Source: Mesorhizobium sp. (GTDB lineage: Bacteria > Pseudomonadota > Alphaproteobacteria > Rhizobiales > Rhizobiaceae). From it: 64,000 bases of DNA. Where the stretch lies: positions 20,971 to 84,970 of the forward strand of contig NZ_SUHQ01000031.1 of NCBI RefSeq assembly GCF_004962245.1, in the 5' to 3' direction. How positions within the stretch are numbered: the first letter of the stretch is position 1; every line of letters starts with the position of its first letter. The position numbers and the translations under genes are program-made. This document shows positions 24,011 to 32,513 of this stretch, piece by piece. The notes under the pieces are model-generated. The model worked only from the letters and a program-made list of their open reading frames with translations. It was not told the DNA's origin and did not search any database.

Positions 24011-24990
24011 AGGCTCCCTTCGAGACCGCTGCTTGCCGTTATCGGCCGGCTACCCAGCCGACATTCTATTTTATCGGCGTCACGACGACGAGCAGTTCGA
24101 TTATGCGGGTTTTCCCTGCATGGGCGCGCCACCTCGGGCTGAAGGATGCGGTTCTCAAGGGCATCGACTTTCCGCTGCATGCCGATCCGGAGGCCTACCG
24201 TGAGGTCGTCTCCTTCATAAAATCCGACCCTCTATCGCTTGGCGCGCTCGTCACCACGCACAAGATCGATCTCTTCAACGCAGCGCGCGAGCGCGACCTG
24301 TTCGACGTGATCGATCCGCACGCTCGCCTGATGCGCGAGACCAGTTGCCTGTCGAAGCGGGACGGCAAACTCATCTGCCATGCCAAGGATCCGATCTCTT
24401 CGGGCCTTGCGATAGATGGTTTCATCCCGGCAGGATACTTCGCGGATACCGGCGCGGAAGTCCTGTCCATGGGCGCCGGCGGATCGACGATTGCGATCAC
24501 CTGGCACCTGATGCGCAAGGAACGCGGCGCCGACCTACCTTCGCGCATCATTGTCACCAACCGTTCGCAGCCGCGTCTCGACGAAATCCAGCGCATTCAC
24601 ACAGGCATGACATCGACGGTCGAGATCGAGTATGTCCTGGCAGACCGACCCGAGATCAATGACGGGACGTTGGCGGCGCTGAAACCAGGTTCGCTGGTGA
24701 TCAACGCGACGGGACTTGGCAAGGACGCCCCGGGCTCGCCGATCACCGATGACGGCGTGTTCCCCAAACGTGGCATCGCCTGGGATCTCAACTATCGCGG
24801 CGACCTGATCTTCCTCGACCAGGCAAGGCGGCAGCAGGCGCGACAGCAGTTGCAGATCGAGGACGGTTGGACGTATTTCCTGCATGGCTGGACGCAGGTG
24901 ATCGCAGAGGTCTTCGACATTGCGATCCCGGTGTCGGGGCCGGATTTCAACGCGATTTCGCGTATCGCCATCGAAGCGGCGAAAGGGTAA
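24007..24990 (+). CDS. shikimate-dehydrogenase-like NAD(P)-binding protein
   Basis: A 327-residue protein of the shikimate/quinate dehydrogenase superfamily. The N-terminal half has FYFIGVTTTSSSIMRVFPAW and the catalytic-Lys region ALVTTHKIDLFNAARE, where the Lys of THK matches the catalytic Lys of AroE. The C-terminal half has a Rossmann loop SMGAGGSTIAITWHL and VTNRSQPRLDE. The loop after the Lys (LMRETSCLSKRDGKLICHAKDP) differs from true AroE, so biosynthetic shikimate dehydrogenase is unlikely. It starts with GTG overlapping the isomerase stop and precedes an FGGY kinase, which points to oxidation or reduction of a sugar or polyol-derived intermediate. The substrate is unknown. Confidence 0.7.
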   Translation: MKAPFETAACRYRPATQPTFYFIGVTTTSSSIMRVFPAWARHLGLKDAVLKGIDFPLHADPEAYREVVSFIKSDPLSLGALVTTHKIDLFNAARERDLFDVIDPHARLMRETSCLSKRDGKLICHAKDPISSGLAIDGFIPAGYFADTGAEVLSMGAGGSTIAITWHLMRKERGADLPSRIIVTNRSQPRLDEIQRIHTGMTSTVEIEYVLADRPEINDGTLAALKPGSLVINATGLGKDAPGSPITDDGVFPKRGIAWDLNYRGDLIFLDQARRQQARQQLQIEDGWTYFLHGWTQVIAEVFDIAIPVSGPDFNAISRIAIEAAKG

Positions 24991-24994
24991 TGCC

Positions 24995-25054
24995 GTGGAC
25001 CGCATTCTCGTCACGCCGCGCTCGCTCGCCCATCTCAGGGTCCTGTCGAAATGA
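24995..25054 (+). pseudogene. 19-codon open frame resembling a 2-hydroxyacid dehydrogenase N-terminus (remnant or leader peptide)
   Basis: Between the shikimate-dehydrogenase-like gene and the kinase, a GTG-initiated frame encodes VDRILVTPRSLAHLRVLSK and then stops. RILVTPRSL is how many phosphoglycerate-dehydrogenase-like proteins begin. The TGA overlaps the kinase ATG (ATGA), so the mini-frame would be translationally coupled to it. It is either the scar of an in-frame deletion of a dehydrogenase gene or a coupling leader. The call rests on a very short match. Confidence 0.3.
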
Positions 25055-26574
25055 GCGGCGAGCTTTTCCTCGCTGTCGATGTCGGCACCGGCAGCGTCCG
25101 CGCCGCACTGATCGATGTCACCGGCAAGATCCTCGAACTTGCGTCGCGAGAGCACGACCAGATCGTGCCGGAGTTCGGCTGGGCCGAACAGCGGCCGGTC
25201 GACTGGTGGGAGGGTGCGCGCGCGAGCATCAAGACGGTGCTGGATCGCATCGATGGCGCCCGCGAACACATCTGCGCCATCTGCGTCTGCGGACAGATGC
25301 ACGGGCTGGTCCTGCTCGACGCGCACGGAGCCCTGGTTCGCGAGACGGCGCCGCTCTGGAACGACAAGCGCACCGTCGATCTCGTCCGTCGCTTCGAAGA
25401 AGCGAATGAGCCGGACAGCTATCTGTCCGAAAGCGGCAACACGCCGACTCCCGCATGGCCGGGCTTCAAACTGCAATGGGTCCGAGACAACGATCCTGCC
25501 GCATACGCCCGCAGCGCGGTCGCCATCATGCCGAAGGACTACATCAACTACCGGCTGACCGGCGAGATTGCCATGGATACAGGCGACGCGTCCTGCAGCT
25601 TTCTGATGAACCCGGAGCGGCTCGACTGGTCGCCGGTGATGATCGAACGCATGGAGCTGGACGCCGCCAAGCTGCCGCCGATCCGCAACCCGCTGGATGT
25701 CATCGGCCACGTCACCGAACAGGCAGCGCACGACACCGGCCTGCGGTCCGGAACCCCCGTGCTGGTCGGCGGCGCCGACTATCCCGTCGCATTGCTCGGA
25801 TCAGGCGCTTGTCGACCGGGAATGGGTTCCGACAGCACCGGCACGGGCGCCATCATCACCGCGATCGCGGAGAAGCCGCTGCTTGACCCGGAAATCTCGA
25901 ACGTCGCGACGATCGAAGGCAACTGGGCGCAATTCGTGCTGCTGGAGACCGGCGGCGACGGCATGCGCTGGGCACGCCGCGCTTTCCACGGCAACGCACT
26001 GTCCTATGAGGAGATCGCCGCCCGCGCCGCCGAGGCACCCGCCGGTTGCGATGCACTGCTCTTCATGCCCTTTCTCACCGGCGAGCGCCTGGGGCGCCAT
26101 CGCAACGCCCGCGCACAGTTCTTCGGATTGGGCGCCGCGCATGGCATGGAGCATCTGCACCGCGCTATCCTGGAAGGCATCGCCTTTGCTATGACGCGTC
26201 ACATCCGCATCATGGAACACGCGTCAAACAAGCCGCTGGAGCGCGTTATCGCCGCCGGTGGCGGGGCGCGCACGGAGCTCTGGCTGAAGATCAAGGCGAG
26301 TGCCTTCAACATTCCGATCCTGGTTCCGCGGGAGCCCGAATGCGGCATTGTCGGCTGTGCCGCGATGGCGGCGACGGCGACAGGCCGCTTCTCGCACGTC
26401 GAACAGGCGGCCGAGCGCTTCGTGAGCTACCGCGCCGAAATCCTGCCGGACCCCAGATGGGCAGAGACCTACAGGCGCACCCAACCCGTTTTCGACCGGC
26501 TCTACCACCACAGCCAGGCGCTCTACGACGACCTCGACGCACTTGCAGCCGACACGCGGCCGACGCAGCCGTGA
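25051..26574 (+). CDS. FGGY-family carbohydrate kinase (xylulokinase-like)
   Basis: A two-domain sugar kinase of 507 residues in the FGGY family, closest in pattern to xylulokinases. The N-terminal phosphate-binding loop is LAVDVGTGSVRAALID, the substrate region is CVCGQMHGLVLLD, and GDASCSFLMNPERLDW is typical of the family. The C-terminal ATP-binding part has GSDSTGTGAIITAIAE and VIAAGGGARTELWLKIKA. It is the last gene of the rightward operon after the cupin isomerase and shikimate-dehydrogenase-like protein, so it probably phosphorylates the ketose or polyol that the neighbouring importer supplies, feeding the HxlA/HxlB/isomerase node. It ends four bases from the convergent ureohydrolase stop. 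Confidence 0.87.
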   Translation: MSGELFLAVDVGTGSVRAALIDVTGKILELASREHDQIVPEFGWAEQRPVDWWEGARASIKTVLDRIDGAREHICAICVCGQMHGLVLLDAHGALVRETAPLWNDKRTVDLVRRFEEANEPDSYLSESGNTPTPAWPGFKLQWVRDNDPAAYARSAVAIMPKDYINYRLTGEIAMDTGDASCSFLMNPERLDWSPVMIERMELDAAKLPPIRNPLDVIGHVTEQAAHDTGLRSGTPVLVGGADYPVALLGSGACRPGMGSDSTGTGAIITAIAEKPLLDPEISNVATIEGNWAQFVLLETGGDGMRWARRAFHGNALSYEEIAARAAEAPAGCDALLFMPFLTGERLGRHRNARAQFFGLGAAHGMEHLHRAILEGIAFAMTRHIRIMEHASNKPLERVIAAGGGARTELWLKIKASAFNIPILVPREPECGIVGCAAMAATATGRFSHVEQAAERFVSYRAEILPDPRWAETYRRTQPVFDRLYHHSQALYDDLDALAADTRPTQP

Positions 26575-26578
26575 CGCT

Positions 26579-27547
26579 TCAGGCCGGTCGAACCCTGCCT
26601 GCAGCGACAGACCCGGCAATCACGCACAGCAGCTCGAACATCATCGTCGCCCCCGCGAGCGCCGTCATCCCACCAAGATCGAACGGCGGTGCCACTTCCA
26701 CGACATCAGCGCCGACTATGGTCACAGTGTCGAGAAGGCGGACCATTTCCTGCGCTTCGCGCGTGGTGAAGCCGCCAAGCTCGGGGGTGCCGGTACCGGG
26801 CGCCATCGAGGGGTCGATGCAGTCGATGTCGAAGGTCACATAGGTGGGACCGCTGCCGACGATGCCGCGTGCCTCTTCCATGACGCTGGCCGCGCCTCGC
26901 CGGACAAACTCCTCCATGTAGATGATGCGGATGCCCTGGGCGACGGCCCAATCATGCTCGTTGGGCTCGTAGATGGAACCGCGGATGCCGATCTGGACAA
27001 CACGTTTGGGATCGAGCAGCCCCTCTTCGATGGCCCGTCGGAAAGGTGTGCCATGCGTGTAGGGATTGTCGCCGAAATAGCGGTCGTTGGTGTCGGAATG
27101 CGCGTCGAAATGGATCATGCCGACCGGCGCATCGCGCGCGATTGCGCGCAGCACCGGCAGTGTCGTCAGATGATCGCCGCCGGCAGCAAGCGGAATGGCG
27201 CCTGCCGCGACAATCGCCGCGATGCCGTCCTCGATGCGCTTCAGGCCGTCCAGGAGGTTGATCGGATTGACCGACAGGTCACCGACATCGGCAACGTTGG
27301 CAATGCTGAATGGCTCGGTTCCCGAGACGTGATGCACCCGCCGCATCAGGCTCGACTGGTTCCGGATCTCGCGCGGACCGTGGCGCGCGCCGGCGCGGTT
27401 GGTCGTACCGCCATCCCACGGTATGCCGACCAGTGCGATGTCCAGCCCCTCGGCACTTGCCACGGCCGGCAGTCTCATGAAGGTCGACAGCCCGGCGAAG
27501 CGGGGAACGGCTGCGGCGTCGACCGGCTGAAAGAAATTGCTGTTCAT
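26579..27547 (-). CDS. agmatinase/ureohydrolase-family guanidino hydrolase
   Basis: A binuclear-metal ureohydrolase of 322 residues that cleaves a guanidino group to urea and an amine. All metal-ligand motifs are present: GGDH near residue 139, HFDAHSDT near 162 and FDIDCIDP near 238. The N-terminal GIPWDGGTTNRAGARHGP is also typical. Substrate loops cannot separate agmatinase from guanidinobutyrase, guanidinopropionase or other members. The ATG at 27547 has GAGGTGA upstream. It is the last gene of the LysR-linked leftward operon, directly after a creatininase-family gene, so a creatine-like or ring-opened guanidino product is a natural candidate substrate. Confidence 0.85.
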   Translation of the reverse strand: MNSNFFQPVDAAAVPRFAGLSTFMRLPAVASAEGLDIALVGIPWDGGTTNRAGARHGPREIRNQSSLMRRVHHVSGTEPFSIANVADVGDLSVNPINLLDGLKRIEDGIAAIVAAGAIPLAAGGDHLTTLPVLRAIARDAPVGMIHFDAHSDTNDRYFGDNPYTHGTPFRRAIEEGLLDPKRVVQIGIRGSIYEPNEHDWAVAQGIRIIYMEEFVRRGAASVMEEARGIVGSGPTYVTFDIDCIDPSMAPGTGTPELGGFTTREAQEMVRLLDTVTIVGADVVEVAPPFDLGGMTALAGATMMFELLCVIAGSVAAGRVRPA

Positions 27548-27560
27548 GTTGTCGTTCACC

Positions 27561-28331
27561 TCAGAAGAATTCACGTTTGACGATATCGGCGAGCCTCGTC
27601 TCGCAGTCGTCGAGCAGCCATCGGCCCTTCTCCGCCGACGAGCCCTCGGTCAACGACAGGACGCCGGACGGCGGCACGTCCTCGGCCGGCTTGGGATAGC
27701 GGTCGTAGGGCTTGAATTGCGCGGGACCGTCATGCAGCGCCTTGTCGAGGTCGACGAGCTCCGGGCGCAGCGCCAGCATCATCGACGTTTCGATCACGCT
27801 CGCATGCTCCAGTTCGATGCCGGGGTAGCCGTCGGGGAACACCTTCGCCAGCGTTTCGCCGCGCACCATGTCCCAGTGGTCGACGCGCAGGATCGTCAGG
27901 TCTGTCGCACGTTCGCGGCCGATGGCGTCGAGCGCCAGTTCGATACCTTCGATTGACGGGCCGATGTTCTCGTAATGGCCGTTGAGCACGACGATGCGTC
28001 GGACCTTCTGGCGATACAGGTCGCAGATCACATCCTTGACCAGAAGCGAAAAAGTCTGTGCCGTGATGTTGATCGTACCGGGAAAGGCCGGGCCGCCGCC
28101 TGTCCTAGGCTGCGAGCGGTTGCCGTAGGCGATCGTCGGCGCCACCAGACCCCCGACCTGCGCCGCCACCTTTTCGGCGATGGCGGTCGGAATCACCACA
28201 TCGACGTTCATCGCCATATGGTGGCCGTGCTGTTCGGTCGCGCCGAGCGGCAGGAACACCGGAGCGCCGGCGGCGATCCGCTTCTGGGCCTCGGGCCACG
28301 ACAGTTCAGCGAGGAAAACGCGGTCTTTCAT
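27561..28331 (-). CDS. creatininase-family amidohydrolase
   Basis: A metal-dependent cyclic amidohydrolase of 256 residues from the creatininase family, in which creatininase opens creatinine to creatine. It shows the ligand motif PLGATEQHGHHMAMNVDVV (Glu, His, Asp), NGHYENIG (His, Glu) near residue 120, a Trp in RVDHWDMV, and EHASVIETSMML near 175. These correspond to the residues known in Pseudomonas creatininase. The ATG at 28331 is preferred over that at 28337 because it sits six bases after AAAGAG. In the operon it lies between an SDR and a ureohydrolase, and the importer upstream is of the SsuABC type. Another lactam or N-heterocycle remains possible. Confidence 0.82.
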   Translation of the reverse strand: MKDRVFLAELSWPEAQKRIAAGAPVFLPLGATEQHGHHMAMNVDVVIPTAIAEKVAAQVGGLVAPTIAYGNRSQPRTGGGPAFPGTINITAQTFSLLVKDVICDLYRQKVRRIVVLNGHYENIGPSIEGIELALDAIGRERATDLTILRVDHWDMVRGETLAKVFPDGYPGIELEHASVIETSMMLALRPELVDLDKALHDGPAQFKPYDRYPKPAEDVPPSGVLSLTEGSSAEKGRWLLDDCETRLADIVKREFF

Positions 28332-28344
28332 GATCATCTCTTTC

Positions 28345-29052
28345 TCAAGGCATCACCGCGCCGCCATTGGCGCCCAGGCATTGTCCGGTGAAAAAAGTTG
28401 CGCCGGGGCCGGCCAGGAACACCACCGCGGAGGCGATCTCGTCCGGCCGTCCGATCCGCCCCAGCGGGTGTGTCGTCTCCAGCGCGCGCTGGCTCTCGGT
28501 CAGCGCCTCGAAGCCAAGAAGCGGCGTGTCGGTCGGCCCGGGCGCCACGGCGTTGACCAGGATCCGGGGTGCAAGTTCGCGTGCCCAGGAGCGGGTAAGG
28601 CCGAGCAACGCCGCCTTCGTCGCACAGTAGACCGAAGCACCCGACCGGCCGAGATAAGCGAGTTCGGAGGCGATGTTGATGATGCGTCCGCCATCGGGAA
28701 GATGCGGCAAGACTTCCCGTGCCACGATGATTGCGCCCCGCACATTGACGGCGAACATGCGGTCGACATGGTCGAGCGAAATCCCGCCAAGCGGTGCTTC
28801 CTGGAGGATGCCGGCATTGTTGACGAGGATGTCATAGCCGCCGATCCGGTCCGCGCCCTGCCCGACGGCGGCAATGATGTCGGTTTCGCTGGCGAGGTCG
28901 CAGGCAAGAATGGGGATATCGCCCTCGGACGCTTCGAGATCGAGCCCGAGAACCGTCGCCCCGGCCTCGCGCAAGGCGTGCGCGGTCGCGCGGCCAATGC
29001 CGCTGGCCGCGCCAGTGACCAGCGCGCGTTTTCCGTGGAGCGGGCTTACCAA
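28345..29052 (-). CDS. SDR-family oxidoreductase
   Basis: A classical short-chain dehydrogenase of 235 residues. It has TGAASGIG near residue 13, NNAG in ILVNNAGILQ, catalytic Ser in NIASELAY and Y-x3-K in VYCATKAA, followed by NAVAPGPTDTPLL. The start is TTG at 29052, which overlaps the upstream SDR stop by seven bases; no better-placed ATG exists. It is one of two SDRs in this operon. They share only fold-level similarity, so they probably catalyse different steps. The product would be passed to or from the creatininase and ureohydrolase, whose order in the pathway is not known. Confidence 0.82.
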   Translation of the reverse strand: MVSPLHGKRALVTGAASGIGRATAHALREAGATVLGLDLEASEGDIPILACDLASETDIIAAVGQGADRIGGYDILVNNAGILQEAPLGGISLDHVDRMFAVNVRGAIIVAREVLPHLPDGGRIINIASELAYLGRSGASVYCATKAALLGLTRSWARELAPRILVNAVAPGPTDTPLLGFEALTESQRALETTHPLGRIGRPDEIASAVVFLAGPGATFFTGQCLGANGGAVMP

Positions 29053-29801
29053 GGCACTTCTCCCCTATCGACGCCGAGCGACTGCCCGGTGATGTTGGCT
29101 GCGAGCTCCGACGCCAGGAAGAGATAGGTGCCGGCCATATCGGCCGGCTCCATCAGACCCGGCAGGGCCTGTGCACCAACGATGCTTTCGAGCAGTACTG
29201 CCTCGCTGACGGCGTCTCTCTCGGCCATGCGGCCGAGCGAACGCATCGACGCATCCGTGCGAACCCATCCCGGACAGACCGCATTGACGCGGATGCCCCT
29301 GCCCCCAAGTTCCTTGGCCCAGGTCTTCGTCAGGCCGATGATGGCGTGCTTGGAGGCGACGTAGGCACCAAACTGCGCCTCGGCGACGCGCCCCCAGATC
29401 GATGCGGTGTTGACGATCGAACCGCCGGCCTGCATGCGCGGCAGGGCACGCGCCGTGACGAGCGCCGTGCCGATGATATTGATCTCGATGATGCGCCGGA
29501 AGGCGGCTTCGACATCGTCGCCACTGTCGGTGATCGGTGTCATCAGTTCCAGGCCGGCATTGTTGATGAGCACGTCTATGTGAGCGACAGGTTCGAGTGC
29601 CGCCGTGACGGCCGCACGATCGGCAATGTCGGCCTCCGTGCCGGTGGCGCCCAATTCACGCGCCCGTTCGTGCACCGCCGCGTCGTTCGCAATGAGATGC
29701 AGGCTGGCGCCGGCTTGCGCGAAGCCCTTCGCGATGCCGAGGCCTATGCCACGGCTGGCCCCGGTGATCACCACAGACTTTCCGGAGAAGGACAGGCTCA
29801 T
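29046..29801 (-). CDS. SDR-family oxidoreductase
   Basis: A second short-chain dehydrogenase, 251 residues, starting MSLSFSGKSVVITGASRGIG. It has the NNAG motif in VLINNAGLEL, catalytic Ser in NTASIWGR, and Y-x3-K in YVASKHA, with NAVCPGWVRTDAS after it and the C-terminal ITGQSLGVDRGEVPW. The SNIxGxxLxVDGG-like end is common in SDRs of sugar or hydroxyacid catabolism. Its start overlaps the ABC ATPase stop by 4 bases, tying it to the transporter genes. The substrate is unknown. Confidence 0.85.
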   Translation of the reverse strand: MSLSFSGKSVVITGASRGIGLGIAKGFAQAGASLHLIANDAAVHERARELGATGTEADIADRAAVTAALEPVAHIDVLINNAGLELMTPITDSGDDVEAAFRRIIEINIIGTALVTARALPRMQAGGSIVNTASIWGRVAEAQFGAYVASKHAIIGLTKTWAKELGGRGIRVNAVCPGWVRTDASMRSLGRMAERDAVSEAVLLESIVGAQALPGLMEPADMAGTYLFLASELAANITGQSLGVDRGEVPW

Positions 29802-30571
29802 ACGATCGCTCCGGTCTCGTTGCGGATCAGATGCAGGACCTTGTTGCGCAGCTCGAAGAATTTCTGCGTTTCCCGGATCTCCAGTGGCCGTTGCGGGCCG
29901 AGTTCGGCCGCCACGTCGATGTCGGCCACGACCGAAGCCGGCCGGCGCGAAAACAGGATGATCCGGTCGGCGAGGAATACCGCTTCTTCCACGTCGTGGG
30001 TGACGAAGATGATGGTCTTTTCCTCGCGAATCTGGATCTGCCGCAGCTCGACCTGAAGGCGCTCGCGCGTCAGCGCGTCGAGCGCACCGAAAGGCTCGTC
30101 CATCAACAGCACATCCGAACCGGCAGCGAGTGTGCGCGCTATCGCCACGCGCTGGCGCATGCCGCCCGAAATCCGGTTCGGATAGGAGCCGGCGAAGTCG
30201 GCAAGCCCAAACAATTCGAGATAATGGCGCATCCGCTCGGCCTTCTCGGCCACGCCAAGATCCTTCCTGTAGCGCATGCCGAAGGCAATGTTCTTCTCGA
30301 CCGTCAGCCAGGGAAACGACGAATAGGACTGGAACACCATGCCGCGCCGGCGATCCGGCCCGACAACTTTTTCGCCCCCGAGCAGGATCGAACCCGAGCT
30401 TGGCTCGTCGAGGCCGCCGACCATCCGCATCAAGGTTGTCTTGCCGCAGCCCGATGGGCCAAGGAAGACCACCAGCGAATTGCGGTCGAGGCCAAGATCG
30501 GTTTTTCGCACGACATCGACCGGGCCGAAGGACTTGGCCGTACCGACGAACTGAACGTAGCCGTTCTTCAT
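29798..30571 (-). CDS. SsuB/TauB-type ABC transporter ATPase
   Basis: ATPase of the nitrate/sulfonate/taurine importer family, 257 residues. Walker A is GPSGCGKTTLMRM near residue 38, the Q-loop FQSYSSFPWLTVEKN, the signature ISGGMRQRVAIARTL, Walker B LLMDEPFGALDAL and the switch His FVTHDVEEAVFLADRI, all intact and typical of SsuB/TauB. Ten bases separate it from the permease gene upstream. Family members import small nitrogen- or sulfur-containing molecules, including pyrimidine or thiamine precursors. Here the hydrolase genes downstream suggest an N-rich ring or guanidino compound. Confidence 0.9.
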   Translation of the reverse strand: MKNGYVQFVGTAKSFGPVDVVRKTDLGLDRNSLVVFLGPSGCGKTTLMRMVGGLDEPSSGSILLGGEKVVGPDRRRGMVFQSYSSFPWLTVEKNIAFGMRYRKDLGVAEKAERMRHYLELFGLADFAGSYPNRISGGMRQRVAIARTLAAGSDVLLMDEPFGALDALTRERLQVELRQIQIREEKTIIFVTHDVEEAVFLADRIILFSRRPASVVADIDVAAELGPQRPLEIRETQKFFELRNKVLHLIRNETGAIV

Positions 30572-30581
30572 GACCTGCCCC

Positions 30582-31322
30582 TCACAGATACCGGAAAAGC
30601 CGGCGGTGAAGCAGGCGAAGCAGTTGGTCGGTGACGAGGCCGATCAGCCCGATGACGACGACGCCCGCCATCACTTCGGGCGTTTTGACGAAGCGGCGTG
30701 CCGTCCAGATCACGTAGCCGATGCCGGAATCGGCCGCGACGATCTCGGCGATGATCAGATATGTCCAGCACCAGCCGAGTGTGATCCTGAGATTGTCGAT
30801 CAGAGTCGGCCCCATCCAGCGCAAGGCGACATCGGTCATCACCTGCCTTGACGTGGCGCCGACGGTGCGGGCGACCTCGACGAACTCCTGCGGCACCCGG
30901 CGCATGTCGTCGGCCACGAGAAGCACGAGCTGGAAGAACGTGCCCAGCCAGAGCAGGAAGATCTTGGTCTCCTCGCCGACGCCGAACCAGATAATGGACA
31001 ATGGCACAAGTGCCGGAACCGGAAGATAGCGGATGAAATCGATCATCGGCTCGAGTGCGGCTCCGACGATCCGGTAACTGCTCATCATGATGCCGATCGG
31101 GATGGCCATGGCCGCGGCGAGCAGGAAGGCGATCCACACACGCGCGGTCGAGACCACGACGTGCCAGACGAGGTTCTGCTCGGTCAGCATTGTCCATAAG
31201 GCGATGACGACTCGGCTTGGCGAGGGGAGGAACTGCGGCGCGATGACGCCGGCGCGCGCCGCCAGCTCCCAACCCGCGACGATCAGGGCGGCCGCCGCAA
31301 CGCTGACGGCGGATTCCGCCAT
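30582..31322 (-). CDS. SsuC/TauC-type ABC transporter permease
   Basis: Inner-membrane permease of about 246 residues. The first helix is SVAAAALIVAGWELAARAG, followed by the family segment QFLPSPSRVVIALW. The coupling segment is VPQEFVEVARTVGATSRQVMTDVALRWMGPTLIDNLR, with GWCWTYLIIAEIVAA after it, all typical of SsuC/TauC. The start is uncertain: the ATG at 31322 gives a normal length, but in-frame starts up to 31418 would add an Arg-containing N-terminal tail. It follows the SBP gene after about 150 bases that contain a long hairpin. Confidence 0.87.
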   Translation of the reverse strand: MAESAVSVAAAALIVAGWELAARAGVIAPQFLPSPSRVVIALWTMLTEQNLVWHVVVSTARVWIAFLLAAAMAIPIGIMMSSYRIVGAALEPMIDFIRYLPVPALVPLSIIWFGVGEETKIFLLWLGTFFQLVLLVADDMRRVPQEFVEVARTVGATSRQVMTDVALRWMGPTLIDNLRITLGWCWTYLIIAEIVAADSGIGYVIWTARRFVKTPEVMAGVVVIGLIGLVTDQLLRLLHRRLFRYL

Positions 31323-31401
31323 CGGCGAAGCCCGGCCGCGGAAAACAAACAGACTGCTGAACAAGATCGCTATCCCCGGATGGTCGAAACAACGGCCGTC
31401 A

Positions 31402-31442
31402 CTGACGGCTGCCGGCATGGCATGGCCGCCGGCGGCCGTCAG
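31402..31442 (-). terminator. long hairpin between SsuA-like SBP and permease
   Basis: CTGACGGCTGCCGGC (31402-31416) and GCCGGCGGCCGTCAG (31428-31442) form a 15-bp stem with one mismatch and an 11-base loop. On the minus strand it lies 32 bases after the SBP stop and has no U-tract. It probably stabilises the SBP part of the transcript. Confidence 0.5.
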
Positions 31443-31474
31443 AAGGCGGCCGCCGGATCTGGTCGGTACTGCCG

Positions 31475-32467
31475 TTACTTAGCCGATACCTTGTTGATCG
31501 CCGAATTGTCGATCTGGTCCGTCGCCACCAATTTGTTGTCGGCGGCGCCGTTCTCCAGATTGAGGTCCATCACCGTATCGAAGATACCGTGGAGCGTGCC
31601 TTTTTCTCCCGGTTCGCCCATATAGGCGAGCGATTCGGCGAGCGTCGTGTAGGACAGGCTGGAGTTGACGATCTCGGTCACTTCAGCCGCTGTCAGGCCG
31701 AAATGCTTGGAGGCCATGTCGGCGAATTTTTCCGGCTCGGACTTGAGAAAGTCGACAGCCTCGTAGATGCAGCCGAGAAACTTCGCATACTTGTACGGGT
31801 TCGCCTTGAAATCGTCGTTGCGGACGATGATCGCATCGATGATGATGCCGCGATGATCCTTGGACGAGACCAGCATGCGGGCACCCGGACGGGTCGAGGC
31901 CTTCAGCGCCTGTGACATGAACGGTTCGTAGGTCGCGATCGCGGCAATCGAGTCATCGACGAAAACCGCGCCCGTGTCAGCCGTTGCGATGTCCTTGATC
32001 TGGAGGTCCTTCAGCGACAGTCCAGCCTGCTTCAACTCCATCTGGAGCAACAGGCGTGAGGGAATGTTCGGCTCGGCAGCGACGACTTTGCCCTTGAGAT
32101 CCGCCACCGTCTTGATCTTGTCATCGGTGATGACACCGTCGCCGCCGACCGATTCGTCGATCGTGCCGATGATGATGCCCGGCGTGGAGGCGTCGCGCGG
32201 GCGACCCTGATATTCGCCGACGGACCGCATCTGCATCTCGATGTCGCCGCGCGCCATCGCCGCCATGACATTGGTCAGGTCATCCTCGAACTTGATGCTG
32301 ACGTCGAGGTCCTTGCCGGCGAAGCAGCCCAGGTCGCCGGCGATGTGGACAGGTGCAAATCCCAGCCACGTCGGAGCCAGGATGCGGATCTGGTCGGCGC
32401 TGAAGGCGAACTGCGAACTGGCGAGCACCAGTGCTGCGGACAACGCGATGCGAAGTGACGATTTCAT
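31475..32467 (-). CDS. SsuA/ThiY-like ABC transporter substrate-binding protein
   Basis: Periplasmic receptor of the Ssu/Tau-type importer, 330 residues from the ATG at 32467. The leader MKSSLRIALSAALVLASSQFAFSA is a Sec signal peptide cleaved near residue 24. The mature part begins QIRILAPTWLGFAPVHIAGDLG, where family members bind their ligand. Later segments include VADLKGKVVAAEPNIPSRLLL and IAAIATYEPFMSQAL, the standard inter-lobe region. It is the first gene of the operon and is divergent from a LysR regulator. The ligand is unknown; the downstream creatininase and ureohydrolase suggest a small cyclic or guanidino compound. Confidence 0.88.
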   Translation of the reverse strand: MKSSLRIALSAALVLASSQFAFSADQIRILAPTWLGFAPVHIAGDLGCFAGKDLDVSIKFEDDLTNVMAAMARGDIEMQMRSVGEYQGRPRDASTPGIIIGTIDESVGGDGVITDDKIKTVADLKGKVVAAEPNIPSRLLLQMELKQAGLSLKDLQIKDIATADTGAVFVDDSIAAIATYEPFMSQALKASTRPGARMLVSSKDHRGIIIDAIIVRNDDFKANPYKYAKFLGCIYEAVDFLKSEPEKFADMASKHFGLTAAEVTEIVNSSLSYTTLAESLAYMGEPGEKGTLHGIFDTVMDLNLENGAADNKLVATDQIDNSAINKVSAK

Positions 32468-32513
32468 GATTGTTCCCCATTTTTGTTTCACGCAGGCTCG
32501 CGATTCTAGCATT

